Assembly: GCA_037893225.1 (NCBI GenBank)
Contig: JAZGUH010000326.1
Coordinates: 3,410,001 to 3,474,000, forward strand
Length of the DNA: 64,000 nucleotides
Origin: Hippasteria phrygiana
Taxonomy: Eukaryota; Echinodermata; Asteroidea; Valvatida; Goniasteridae
Direction of reading: 5' to 3'
Both the position numbers and the translations under genes were made by a program. The stretch's first letter is position 1; each line of letters begins with the position of its first letter. Positions 25,476-38,500 of this stretch are shown here, piece after piece. The notes beneath the pieces were generated by a model, which saw only the letters and a list, made by a program, of their open reading frames with translations, made no database searches and was not told where the DNA came from.

Positions 25476-28046
25476 GAAGCTGGTGATGGTCTCAAATTGT
25501 TGCGCTATATCTAAGCTACCAATACGTGTAAACATTACTGGATTTGGTCAATATACCAGTCAATTATGAACAGGGAAAGGAGGGGCGTTCATCTGAAAAT
25601 ATGGCAAACGTTAAACAGTCACAATACAGAATCGGAAGAACGCACACAGAGTTCACGGGAAGAAATTTGTTGCGAGTTTTGAATTTTCTCGAAGAGTTCT
25701 AACGCTGTGAAGCTGGCGATTGTCTGAAATTGTTGCGCTAGATCTAAGCTACCCATACGTGTGAAAATTGCTGGATTTGGTCAATATCCCATTCAATTAT
25801 GAACAGGGAAAGGAGGGGCGTTCATCTGAAAATGTGGCAAACGTTAAGCAGCCACAATGCAGTAAACGGGAGAACGCACACAGAGTTCACGGGAAGAAAT
25901 TAGGTGCGAGGTTTGAATTTTCTCGAAGAGTTCTAACGCTGTGAAGCTGGCGATGGTCTCAAATTGTTGCGCTAGATCTAAGCTACCCATACGTGTAAAA
26001 ATTACTTGATTTGGTCAATACACCATTCAATTATGAACAGGGAAAGGAGGGGCGTTCATCTGAAAATGTGGCAAAACGTTAAGCAGTCACAATGCAGGAA
26101 ACGGAAGAACGCACACAGAGTTCACAGGAAGAAATTAGTTGCGAGGTTTGAATTTTCTCGAAGAGTTCTAACGCTGTGAAGCTGGCGATGGTCTCAAATT
26201 GTTGCGCTAGATCTAAGCTACCCATATGTGTGAAAATTACTGGATTTTGTCAATATCCCATTCAATTATGAACAGGGAAAGGAGGGGCGTTCATCTGAAA
26301 ATATGGCAAACGTTAAGCAGTCACAATACAGTAAACGGAAGAACGCAAACAGAGTTCATAGGAAGAAATTTGTTGCGAGGTTTGAATTTTCTGGAAGAGT
26401 TCTAACGCTGTGAAGCTGGCGATTGTCTGAAATTGTTGCGCTAGATCTAAGCTACCCATACGTGTGAAAATTGCTGGATTTGGTCAATATCCCATTCAAT
26501 TATGAACAGGGAAAGGAGGGGCGTTCATCAGAAAATGTGGCAAACGTTAAGCAGTCACAATACAGAATCGGAAGAACGCACACAGAGTTCACGGGAAGAA
26601 ATTTGTTGCGAGGTTTGAATTTTCTCGAAGAGTTCTAACGCTGTGAAGCTGGCGATTGTCTCAAATTGTTGAGCTAGATCTAAGCTACCAATACGTGTAA
26701 ACATTACTGGATTTGGTCAATATACCAGTCAATTATGAACAGGGAAAGGAGGGGCGTTCATCTGAAAATATGGCAAACGTCAAGCAGTCACAATACAGAA
26801 TCGGAAGAACGCACACAGAGTTCACGGGAAGAAATTTTTTGCGAGGTTTGAATTTTCTCGAAGAGTTCTAACGCTGTGAAGCTGGCGATTGTCTGAAATT
26901 GTTGCGCTAGATCTAAGCTACCCATACGTGTGAAAATTGCTGGATTTGGTCAATATCCCATTCAATTATGAACAGGGAAAGGAGGGGCGTTCATCTGAAA
27001 ATGTGGCAAACGTTAAGCAGCCACAATGCAGTAAATGGGAGAACGCACACAGAGTTCACGGGAAGAAATTAGGTGCGAGGTTTGAATTTTCTCGAAGAGT
27101 TCCAACGCTTTGAAGCTGGCGATTGTCTCAAATTGTTGCGCTAGATCTAAGCTACCCATACGTGTGAAAATTGCTGGATTTGGTCAATATCCCATTCAAT
27201 TATGAACAGGGAAAGGAGGGGCGTTCATCTGAAAATGTGGCAAACGTTAAGCAGTCACAATACAGAATCGGAAGAACGCACACAGAGTTCACGGGAAGAA
27301 ATTTGTTGCGAGGTTTGAATTTTCTCGAAGAGTTCTAACGCTGTGAAGCTGGCGATTGTCTCAAATTGTTGAGCTAGATCTAAGCTACCCATACGTGTGA
27401 AAATTGCTGGATTTGGTCATTATCCCATTCAATTATGAACAGGGAAAGGAGGGGCGTTCATCTGAAAATGTGGCAAACGTTAAGCAGCCACAATGCAGTA
27501 AAAGGGAGAACGCACACAGAGTTCACGGGAAGAAATTTGTTGCGAGGTTTGAATTTTATCGAAGAGTTCTAACGCTGTGAAGCTGGCGATTGTCTCAAAT
27601 TGTTGCGCTAGATCTAAGCTACCAATACGTGTGAAAATTGCTGGATTTGGTCAATATCCCATTCAATTATGAACAGGGAAAGGAGGGGCGTTCATCTGAA
27701 ATTGTGGCAAACGTTAAGCAGTCACAATGCAGTAAACGGGAGAACGCACACAGAGTTCACGGGAAGAAATTAGGTGCGAGGTTTGAATTTTCTCGAAGAG
27801 TTCTAACGCTGTGAAGCTGGCGATGGTCTCAAATTGTTGCGCTAGATCTAAGCTACCCATACGTGTGAAAATTACTGGATTTGGTCAATATCCCATTCAA
27901 TTATGAACAGGGAAAGGAGGGGCGTTCATCTGAAAATGTGGCAAACGTTAAGCAGTCACAATGCAGTAAACGGAAGAACGCACACAGAGTTCACAGGAAG
28001 AAATTTGTTGCGAGGTTTGAATTTTCTCGAAGAGTTCTAACGCTGT
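25476..28046 (+). repeat. Block Ca-L-P-Q-R-J/Ct-H-I-J-K-B
   Basis: Units start at 25476, 25709, 25943, 26178, 26412, 26645, 26878, 27112, 27345, 27579 and 27813. This is the first appearance of P, Q and R. P (25943) is 235 bp because of GCAAAACG; Q has CATATGTG, GATTTTGTC and GTTCATAGG; R has TTCATCAGAAAA. The block lacks the N-C-G-B segment seen elsewhere between J-K-B and Ct-H, because of the J/Ct hybrid. Confidence 0.86.
26645..26877 (+). repeat. Hybrid unit J/Ct, eight-unit deletion scar
   Basis: The unit starts as J (GATTGTCTC, TTGAGCTAG) and continues as Ct (CCAATACGTGTAAAC, GTCAAG, ATTTTTTGCG). The switch is between 26678 and 26689. R is otherwise always followed by J-K-B-N-C-G-B-Ct-H or a shortened form, so the hybrid fits loss of about eight units. 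Confidence 0.8.
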
Positions 28047-28513
28047 GAAGCTGGCGATGGTCTGAAATTGTTGCGCTATATCTGAGCTACCCATTCGTGT
28101 GAAAATTACTGGATTTGGTCAATATCCCATTCAATTATGAACAGGGAAAGGAGGGGCGTTCATCTGAAAATGTGGCAAACGTTAAGCAGTCACAATGCAG
28201 TAAACGGAAGAACGCACACAGAGTTCACAGGAAGAAATTTGTTGCGAGGTTTGAATTTTCTCGAAGAGTTCTAACGCTGTGAAGCTGGTGATGGTCTCAA
28301 ATTGTTGCGCTATATCTAAGCTACCAATACGTGTAAACATTACTGGATTTGGTCAATATACCAGTCAATTATGAACAGGGAAAGGAGGGGCGTTCATCTG
28401 AAAATATGGCAAACGTCAAGCAGTCACAATACAGAATCGGAAGAACGCACACAGAGTTCACGGGAAGAAATTTGTTGCGAGGTTTGAATTTTCTCGAAGA
28501 GTTCTAACGCTGT
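28047..28513 (+). repeat. N-C pair opening the right-hand HOR domain
   Basis: N (28047) is the first unit with CCCATTCG at unit position 46 and TCTGAGC. It then recurs at 31788, 35296, 37633, 42075, 44412, 46749, 48853, 52358, 54462, 56799, 58903 and 61007, and so marks each HOR start. C at 28281 is the ordinary 233-bp type. Confidence 0.88.
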
Positions 28514-31500
28514 AAAGCTGGCGATTGTCTGAAATTGTTGCGCTAGATCTAAGCTACCCATACGTGTGAAAATTGCTGGATTTGGTCAATATCCCATTCA
28601 ATTATGAACAGGGAAAGGAGGGGCGTTCATCTGAAAATGTGGCAAACGTTAAGCAGTCACAATGCAGTAAACGGGAGAACGCACACAGAGTTCACGGGAA
28701 GAAATTAGGTGCGAGGTTTGAATTTTCTCGAAGAGTTCTAACGCTGTGAAGCTGGCGATGGTCTCAAATTGTTGCGCTAGATCTAAGCTACCCATACGTG
28801 TGAAAATTACTGGATTTGGTCAATATCCCATTCAATTATGAACAGGGAAAGGAGGGGCGTTCATCTGAAAATGTGGCAAACGTTAAGCAGTCACAATGCA
28901 GTAAACGGAAGAACGCACACAGAGTTCACAGGAAGAAATTTGTTGCGAGGTTTGAATTTTCTCGAAGAGTTCTAACGCTGTGAAGCTGGTGATGGTCTCA
29001 AATTGTTGCGCTATATCTAAGCTACCAATACGTGTAAACATTACTGGATTTGGTCAATATACCAGTCAATTATGAACAGGGAAAGGAGGGGCGTTCATCT
29101 GAAAATATGGCAAACGTCAAGCAGTCACAATACAGAATCGGAAGAACGCACACAGAGTTCACGGGAAGAAATTTTTTGCGAGGTTTGAATTTTCTCGAAG
29201 AGTTCTAACGCTGTGAAGCTGGCGATTGTCTGAAATTGTTGCGCTAGATCTAAGCTACCCATACGTGTGAAAATTGCTGGATTTGGTCAATATCCCATTC
29301 AATTATGAACAGGGAAAGGAGGGGCGTTCATCTGAAAATGTGGCAAACGTTAAGCAGCCACAATGCAGTAAATGGGAGAACGCACACAGAGTTCACGGGA
29401 AGAAATTAGGTGCGAGGTTTGAATTTTCTCGAAGAGTTCCAACGCTTTGAAGCTGGCGATTGTCTCAAATTGTTGCGCTAGATCTAAGCTACCCATACGT
29501 GTGAAAATTGCGGGATTTGGTCAATATCCCATTCAATTATGAACAGGGAAAGGAGGGGCGTTCATCTGAAAATGTGGCAAACGTCAAGCAGTCACAATGC
29601 AGTAAACGGGAGAACGCACACAGAGTTCACGGGAAGAAATTAGGTGCGAGGTTTGAATTTTCTCGAAGAGTTCTAACGCTGTGAAGCTGGCGATGGTCTC
29701 AAATTGTTGCGCTAGATCTAAGCTACCCATACGTGTGAAAATTACTGGATTTGGTCAATATCCCATTCAATTATGAACAGGGAAAGGAGGGGCGTTCATC
29801 TGAAAATGTGGCAAACGTTAAGCAGTCACAATGCAGTAAACGGAAGAACGCACACAGAGTTCACAGGAAGAAATTTGTTGCGAGGTTTGAATTTTCTCGA
29901 AGAGTTCTAACGCTGTGAAGCTGGTGATGGTCTCAAATTGTTGCGCTATATCTAAGCTACCAATACGTGTAAACATTACTGGATTTGGTCAATATACCAG
30001 TCAATTATGAACAGGGAAAGGAGGGGCGTTCATCTGAAAATATGGCAAACGTTAAACAGTCACAATACAGAATCGGAAGAACGCACACAGAGTTCACGGG
30101 AAGAAATTTGTTGCGAGTTTTGAATTTTCTCGAAGAGTTATAACGCTGTGAAGCTGGCGATTGTCTGAAATTGTTGCGCTAGATCTAAGCTACCCATACG
30201 TGTGAAAATTGCTGGATTTGGTCAATATCCCATTCAATTATGAACAGGGAAAGGAGGGGCGTTCATCTGAAAATGTGGCAAACGTTAAGCAGCCACAATG
30301 CAGTAAACGGGAGAACGCACACAGAGTTCACGGGAAGAAATTAGGTGCGAGGTTTGAATTTTCTCGAAGAGTTCTAACGCTGTGAAGCTGGCGATGGTCT
30401 CAAATTGTTGCGCTAGATCTAAGCTACCCATACGTGTAAAAATTACTTGATTTGGTCAATACACCATTCAATTATGAACAGGGAAAGGAGGGGCGTTCAT
30501 CTGAAAATGTGGCAAAACGTTAAGCAGTCACAATGCAGGAAACGGAAGAACGCACACAGAGTTCACAGGAAGAAATTAGTTGCGAGGTTTGAATTTTCTC
30601 GAAGAGTTCTAACGCTGTGAAGCTGGCGATGGTCTCAAATTGTTGCGCTAGATCTAAGCTACCCATATGTGTGAAAATTACTGGATTTTGTCAATATCCC
30701 ATTCAATTATGAACAGGGAAAGGAGGGGCGTTCATCTGAAAATATGGCAAACGTTAAGCAGTCACAATACAGTAAACGGAAGAACGCAAACAGAGTTCAT
30801 AGGAAGAAATTTGTTGCGAGGTTTGAATTTTCTGGAAGAGTTCTAACGCTGTGAAGCTGGCGATTGTCTGAAATTGTTGCGCTAGATCTAAGCTACCCAT
30901 ACGTGTGAAAATTGCTGGATTTGGTCAATATCCCATTCAATTATGAACAGGGAAAGGAGGGGCGTTCATCAGAAAATGTGGCAAACGTTAAGCAGTCACA
31001 ATACAGAATCGGAAGAACGCACACAGAGTTCACGGGAAGAAATTTGTTGCGAGGTTTGAATTTTCTCGAAGAGTTCTAACGCTGTGAAGCTGGCGATTGT
31101 CTCAAATTGTTGAGCTAGATCTAAGCTACCCATACGTGTGAAAATTGCTGGATTTGGTCATTATCCCATTCAATTATGAACAGGGAAAGGAGGGGCGTTC
31201 ATCTGAAAATGTGGCAAACGTTAAGCAGCCACAATGCAGTAAAAGGGAGAACGCACACAGAGTTCACGGGAAGAAATTTGTTGCGAGGTTTGAATTTTAT
31301 CGAAGAGTTCTAACGCTGTGAAGCTGGCGATTGTCTCAAATTGTTGCGCTAGATCTAAGCTACCAATACGTGTGAAAATTGCTGGATTTGGTCAATATCC
31401 CATTCAATTATGAACAGGGAAAGGAGGGGCGTTCATCTGAAATTGTGGCAAACGTTAAGCAGTCACAATGCAGTAAACGGGAGAACGCACACAGAGTTCA

Positions 31501-32021
31501 CGGGAAGAAATTAGGTGCGAGGTTTGAATTTTCTCGAAGAGTTCTAACGCTGTGAAGCTGGCGATGGTCTCAAATTGTTGCGCTAGATCTAAGCTACCCA
31601 TACGTGTGAAAATTACTGGATTTGGTCAATATCCCATTCAATTATGAACAGGGAAAGGAGGGGCGTTCATCTGAAAATGTGGCAAACGTTAAGCAGTCAC
31701 AATGCAGTAAACGGAAGAACGCACACAGAGTTCACAGGAAGAAATTTGTTGCGAGGTTTGAATTTTCTCGAAGAGTTCTAACGCTGTGAAGCTGGCGATG
31801 GTCTGAAATTGTTGCGCTATATCTGAGCTACCCATTCGTGTGAAAATTACTGGATTTGGTCAATATCCCATTCAATTATGAACAGGGAAAGGAGGGGCGT
31901 TCATCTGAAAATGTGGCAAACGTTAAGCAGTCACAATGCAGTAAACGGAAGAACGCACACAGAGTTCACAGGAAGAAATTTGTTGCGAGGTTTGAATTTT
32001 CTCGAAGAGTTCTAACGCTGT
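28514..32021 (+). repeat. 15-unit HOR, copy 1, 3,508 bp
   Basis: The order is G-B-Ct-H-A2-B-Ca-L-P-Q-R-J-K-B-N, with starts at 28514, 28748, 28982, 29215, 29449, 29683, 29917, 30150, 30384, 30619, 30853, 31086, 31320, 31554 and 31788. The first unit opens AAAGCTGG (CTGTAAAG) instead of GAAGCTGG, a rare mark. Ct, Ca and R are 233 bp and P is 235 bp. Ca has the private GAGTTATAACG near 30136. Confidence 0.88.
31788..32021 (+). repeat. N unit joined directly to G, joint of the 15-unit duplication
   Basis: This is the only N in the window not followed by C. Its body is N up to CACAGG (base 31970), but the next unit begins AAAGCTGG, the mark that sits after C at 28514. The crossover therefore lies in 31971-32021, between the tail of N and the tail of C, where both types are identical. 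Confidence 0.8.
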
Positions 32022-35000
32022 AAAGCTGGCGATTGTCTGAAATTGTTGCGCTAGATCTAAGCTACCCATACGTGTGAAAATTGCTGGATTTGGTCAATAT
32101 CCCATTCAATTATGAACAGGGAAAGGAGGGGCGTTCATCTGAAAATGTGGCAAACGTTAAGCAGTCACAATGCAGTAAACGGGAGAACGCACACAGAGTT
32201 CACGGGAAGAAATTAGGTGCGAGGTTTGAATTTTCTCGAAGAGTTCTAACGCTGTGAAGCTGGCGATGGTCTCAAATTGTTGCGCTAGATCTAAGCTACC
32301 CATACGTGTGAAAATTACTGGATTTGGTCAATATCCCATTCAATTATGAACAGGGAAAGGAGGGGCGTTCATCTGAAAATGTGGCAAACGTTAAGCAGTC
32401 ACAATGCAGTAAACGGAAGAACGCACACAGAGTTCACAGGAAGAAATTTGTTGCGAGGTTTGAATTTTCTCGAAGAGTTCTAACGCTGTGAAGCTGGTGA
32501 TGGTCTCAAATTGTTGCGCTATATCTAAGCTACCAATACGTGTAAACATTACTGGATTTGGTCAATATACCAGTCAATTATGAACAGGGAAAGGAGGGGC
32601 GTTCATCTGAAAATATGGCAAACGTCAAGCAGTCACAATACAGAATCGGAAGAACGCACACAGAGTTCACGGGAAGAAATTTTTTGCGAGGTTTGAATTT
32701 TCTCGAAGAGTTCTAACGCTGTGAAGCTGGCGATTGTCTGAAATTGTTGCGCTAGATCTAAGCTACCCATACGTGTGAAAATTGCTGGATTTGGTCAATA
32801 TCCCATTCAATTATGAACAGGGAAAGGAGGGGCGTTCATCTGAAAATGTGGCAAACGTTAAGCAGCCACAATGCAGTAAATGGGAGAACGCACACAGAGT
32901 TCACGGGAAGAAATTAGGTGCGAGGTTTGAATTTTCTCGAAGAGTTCCAACGCTTTGAAGCTGGCGATTGTCTCAAATTGTTGCGCTAGATCTAAGCTAC
33001 CCATACGTGTGAAAATTGCGGGATTTGGTCAATATCCCATTCAATTATGAACAGGGAAAGGAGGGGCGTTCATCTGAAAATGTGGCAAACGTCAAGCAGT
33101 CACAATGCAGTAAACGGGAGAACGCACACAGAGTTCACGGGAAGAAATTAGGTGCGAGGTTTGAATTTTCTCGAAGAGTTCTAACGCTGTGAAGCTGGCG
33201 ATGGTCTCAAATTGTTGCGCTAGATCTAAGCTACCCATACGTGTGAAAATTACTGGATTTGGTCAATATCCCATTCAATTATGAACAGGGAAAGGAGGGG
33301 CGTTCATCTGAAAATGTGGCAAACGTTAAGCAGTCACAATGCAGTAAACGGAAGAACGCACACAGAGTTCACAGGAAGAAATTTGTTGCGAGGTTTGAAT
33401 TTTCTCGAAGAGTTCTAACGCTGTGAAGCTGGTGATGGTCTCAAATTGTTGCGCTATATCTAAGCTACCAATACGTGTAAACATTACTGGATTTGGTCAA
33501 TATACCAGTCAATTATGAACAGGGAAAGGAGGGGCGTTCATCTGAAAATATGGCAAACGTTAAACAGTCACAATACAGAATCGGAAGAACGCACACAGAG
33601 TTCACGGGAAGAAATTTGTTGCGAGTTTTGAATTTTCTCGAAGAGTTCTAACGCTGTGAAGCTGGCGATTGTCTGAAATTGTTGCGCTAGATCTAAGCTA
33701 CCCATACGTGTGAAAATTGCTGGATTTGGTCAATATCCCATTCAATTATGAACAGGGAAAGGAGGGGCGTTCATCTGAAAATGTGGCAAACGTTAAGCAG
33801 CCACAATGCAGTAAACGGGAGAACGCACACAGAGTTCACGGGAAGAAATTAGGTGCGAGGTTTGAATTTTCTCGAAGAGTTCTAACGCTGTGAAGCTGGC
33901 GATGGTCTCAAATTGTTGCGCTAGATCTAAGCTACCCATACGTGTAAAAATTACTTGATTTGGTCAATACACCATTCAATTATGAACAGGGAAAGGAGGG
34001 GCGTTCATCTGAAAATGTGGCAAAACGTTAAGCAGTCACAATGCAGGAAACGGAAGAACGCACACAGAGTTCACAGGAAGAAATTAGTTGCGAGGTTTGA
34101 ATTTTCTCGAAGAGTTCTAACGCTGTGAAGCTGGCGATGGTCTCAAATTGTTGCGCTAGATCTAAGCTACCCATATGTGTGAAAATTACTGGATTTTGTC
34201 AATATCCCATTCAATTATGAACAGGGAAAGGAGGGGCGTTCATCTGAAAATATGGCAAACGTTAAGCAGTCACAATACAGTAAACGGAAGAACGCAAACA
34301 GAGTTCATAGGAAGAAATTTGTTGCGAGGTTTGAATTTTCTGGAAGAGTTCTAACGCTGTGAAGCTGGCGATTGTCTGAAATTGTTGCGCTAGATCTAAG
34401 CTACCCATACGTGTGAAAATTGCTGGATTTGGTCAATATCCCATTCAATTATGAACAGGGAAAGGAGGGGCGTTCATCAGAAAATGTGGCAAACGTTAAG
34501 CAGTCACAATACAGAATCGGAAGAACGCACACAGAGTTCACGGGAAGAAATTTGTTGCGAGGTTTGAATTTTCTCGAAGAGTTCTAACGCTGTGAAGCTG
34601 GCGATTGTCTCAAATTGTTGAGCTAGATCTAAGCTACCCATACGTGTGAAAATTGCTGGATTTGGTCATTATCCCATTCAATTATGAACAGGGAAAGGAG
34701 GGGCGTTCATCTGAAAATGTGGCAAACGTTAAGCAGCCACAATGCAGTAAAAGGGAGAACGCACACAGAGTTCACGGGAAGAAATTTGTTGCGAGGTTTG
34801 AATTTTATCGAAGAGTTCTAACGCTGTGAAGCTGGCGATTGTCTCAAATTGTTGCGCTAGATCTAAGCTACCAATACGTGTGAAAATTGCTGGATTTGGT
34901 CAATATCCCATTCAATTATGAACAGGGAAAGGAGGGGCGTTCATCTGAAATTGTGGCAAACGTTAAGCAGTCACAATGCAGTAAACGGGAGAACGCACAC

Positions 35001-35529
35001 AGAGTTCACGGGAAGAAATTAGGTGCGAGGTTTGAATTTTCTCGAAGAGTTCTAACGCTGTGAAGCTGGCGATGGTCTCAAATTGTTGCGCTAGATCTAA
35101 GCTACCCATACGTGTGAAAATTACTGGATTTGGTCAATATCCCATTCAATTATGAACAGGGAAAGGAGGGGCGTTCATCTGAAAATGTGGCAAACGTTAA
35201 GCAGTCACAATGCAGTAAACGGAAGAACGCACACAGAGTTCACAGGAAGAAATTTGTTGCGAGGTTTGAATTTTCTCGAAGAGTTCTAACGCTGTGAAGC
35301 TGGCGATGGTCTGAAATTGTTGCGCTATATCTGAGCTACCCATTCGTGTGAAAATTACTGGATTTGGTCAATATCCCATTCAATTATGAACAGGGAAAGG
35401 AGGGGCGTTCATCTGAAAATGTGGCAAACGTTAAGCAGTCACAATGCAGTAAACGGAAGAACGCACACAGAGTTCACAGGAAGAAATTTGTTGCGAGGTT
35501 TGAATTTTCTCGAAGAGTTCTAACGCTGT
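32022..35529 (+). repeat. 15-unit HOR, copy 2, 3,508 bp
   Basis: The order and length match the block at 28514, with starts at 32022, 32256, 32490, 32723, 32957, 33191, 33425, 33658, 33892, 34127, 34361, 34594, 34828, 35062 and 35296. It opens with the same rare CTGTAAAG, which identifies it as a copy. It is followed by C at 35530, as N normally is. Confidence 0.88.
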
Positions 35530-38500
35530 GAAGCTGGTGATGGTCTCAAATTGTTGCGCTATATCTAAGCTACCAATACGTGTAAACATTACTGGATTTG
35601 GTCAATATACCAGTCAATTATGAACAGGGAAAGGAGGGGCGTTCATCTGAAAATATGGCAAACGTCAAGCAGTCACAATACAGAATCGGAAGAACGCACA
35701 CAGAGTTCACGGGAAGAAATTTGTTGCGAGGTTTGAATTTTCTCGAAGAGTTCTAACGCTGTGAAGCTGGCGATTGTCTGAAATTGTTGCGCTAGATCTA
35801 AGCTACCCATACGTGTGAAAATTGCTGGATTTGGTCAATATCCCATTCAATTATGAACAGGGAAAGGAGGGGCGTTCATCTGAAAATGTGGCAAACGTTA
35901 AGCAGTCACAATGCAGTAAACGGGAGAACGCACACAGAGTTCACGGGAAGAAATTAGGTGCGAGGTTTGAATTTTCTCGAAGAGTTCTAACGCTGTGAGG
36001 CTGGCGATGGTCTCAAATTGTTGCGCTAGATCTAAGCTACCCATACGTGTGAAAATTACTGGATTTGGTCAATATCCCATTCAATTATGAACAGGGAAAG
36101 GAGGGGCGTTCATCTGAAAATGTGGCAAACGTTAAGCAGTCACAATGCAGTAAACGGAAGAACGCACACAGAGTTCACAGGAAGAAATTTGTTGCGAGGT
36201 TTGAATTTTCTCGAAGAGTTCTAACGCTGTGAAGCTGGTGATGGTCTCAAATTGTTGCGCTATATCTAAGCTACCAATACGTGTAAACATTACTGGATTT
36301 GGTCAATATACCAGTCAATTATGAACAGGGAAAGGAGGGGCGTTCATCTGAAAATATGGCAAACGTCAAGCAGTCACAATACAGAATCGGAAGAACGCAC
36401 ACAGAGTTCACGGGAAGAAATTTTTTGCGAGGTTTGAATTTTCTCGAAGAGTTCTAACGCTGTGAAGCTGGCGATTGTCTGAAATTGTTGCGCTAGATCT
36501 AAGCTACCCATACGTGTGAAAATTGCTGGATTTGGTCAATATCCCATTCAATTATGAACAGGGAAAGGAGGGGCGTTCATCTGAAAATGTGGCAAACGTT
36601 AAGCAGCCACAATGCAGTAAATGGGAGAACGCACACAGAGTTCACGGGAAGAAATTAGGTGCGAGGTTTGAATTTTCTCGAAGAGTTCCAACGCTTTGAA
36701 GCTGGCGATTGTCTCAAATTGTTGCGCTAGATCTAAGCTACCCATACGTGTGAAAATTGCTGGATTTGGTCAATATCCCATTCAATTATGAACAGGGAAA
36801 GGAGGGGCGTTCATCTGAAAATGTGGCAAACGTTAAGCAGTCACAATACAGAATCGGAAGAACGCACACAGAGTTCACGGGAAGAAATTTGTTGCGAGGT
36901 TTGAATTTTCTCGAAGAGTTCTAACGCTGTGAAGCTGGCGATTGTCTCAAATTGTTGAGCTAGATCTAAGCTACCCATACGTGTGAAAATTGCTGGATTT
37001 GGTCATTATCCCATTCAATTATGAACAGGGAAAGGAGGGGCGTTCATCTGAAAATGTGGCAAACGTTAAGCAGCCACAATGCAGTAAAAGGGAGAACGCA
37101 CACAGAGTTCACGGGAAGAAATTTGTTGCGAGGTTTGAATTTTATCGAAGAGTTCTAACGCTGTGAAGCTGGCGATTGTCTCAAATTGTTGCGCTAGATC
37201 TAAGCTACCAATACGTGTGAAAATTGCTGGATTTGGTCAATATCCCATTCAATTATGAACAGGGAAAGGAGGGGCGTTCATCTGAAATTGTGGCAAACGT
37301 TAAGCAGTCACAATGCAGTAAACGGGAGAACGCACACAGAGTTCACGGGAAGAAATTAGGTGCGAGGTTTGAATTTTCTCGAAGAGTTCTAACGCTGTGA
37401 AGCTGGCGATGGTCTCAAATTGTTGCGCTAGATCTAAGCTACCCATACGTGTGAAAATTACTGGATTTGGTCAATATCCCATTCAATTATGAACAGGGAA
37501 AGGAGGGGCGTTCATCTGAAAATGTGGCAAACGTTAAGCAGTCACAATGCAGTAAACGGAAGAACGCACACAGAGTTCACAGGAAGAAATTTGTTGCGAG
37601 GTTTGAATTTTCTCGAAGAGTTCTAACGCTGTGAAGCTGGCGATGGTCTGAAATTGTTGCGCTATATCTGAGCTACCCATTCGTGTGAAAATTACTGGAT
37701 TTGGTCAATATCCCATTCAATTATGAACAGGGAAAGGAGGGGCGTTCATCTGAAAATGTGGCAAACGTTAAGCAGTCACAATGCAGTAAACGGAAGAACG
37801 CACACAGAGTTCACAGGAAGAAATTTGTTGCGAGGTTTGAATTTTCTCGAAGAGTTCTAACGCTGTGAAGCTAGTGATGGTCTCAAATTGTTGCGCTATA
37901 TCTAAGCTACCAATACGTGTAAACATTACTGGATTTGGTCAATATACCAGTCAATTATGAACAGGGAAAGGAGGGGCGTTCATCTGAAAATATGGCAAAC
38001 GTCAAGCAGTCACAATACAGAATCGGAAGAACGCACACAGAGTTCACGGGAAGAAATTTGTTGCGAGGTTTGAATTTTCTCGAAGAGTTCTAACGCTGTG
38101 AAGCTGGCGATTGTCTGAAATTGTTGCGCTAGATCTAAGCTACCCATACGTGTGAAAATTGCTGGATTTGGTCAATATCCCATTCAATTATGAACAGGGA
38201 AAGGAGGGGCGTTCATCTGAAAATGTGGCAAACGTTAAGCAGTCACAATGCAGTAAACGGGAGAACGCACACAGAGTTCACGGGAAGAAATTAGGTGCGA
38301 GGTTTGAATTTTCTCGAAGAGTTCTAACGCTGTGAAGCTGGCGATGGTCTCAAATTGTTGCGCTAGATCTAAGCTACCCATACGTGTGAAAATTACTGGA
38401 TTTGGTCAATATCCCATTCAATTATGAACAGGGAAAGGAGGGGCGTTCATCTGAAAATGTGGCAAACGTTAAGCAGTCACAATGCAGTAAACGGAAGAAC

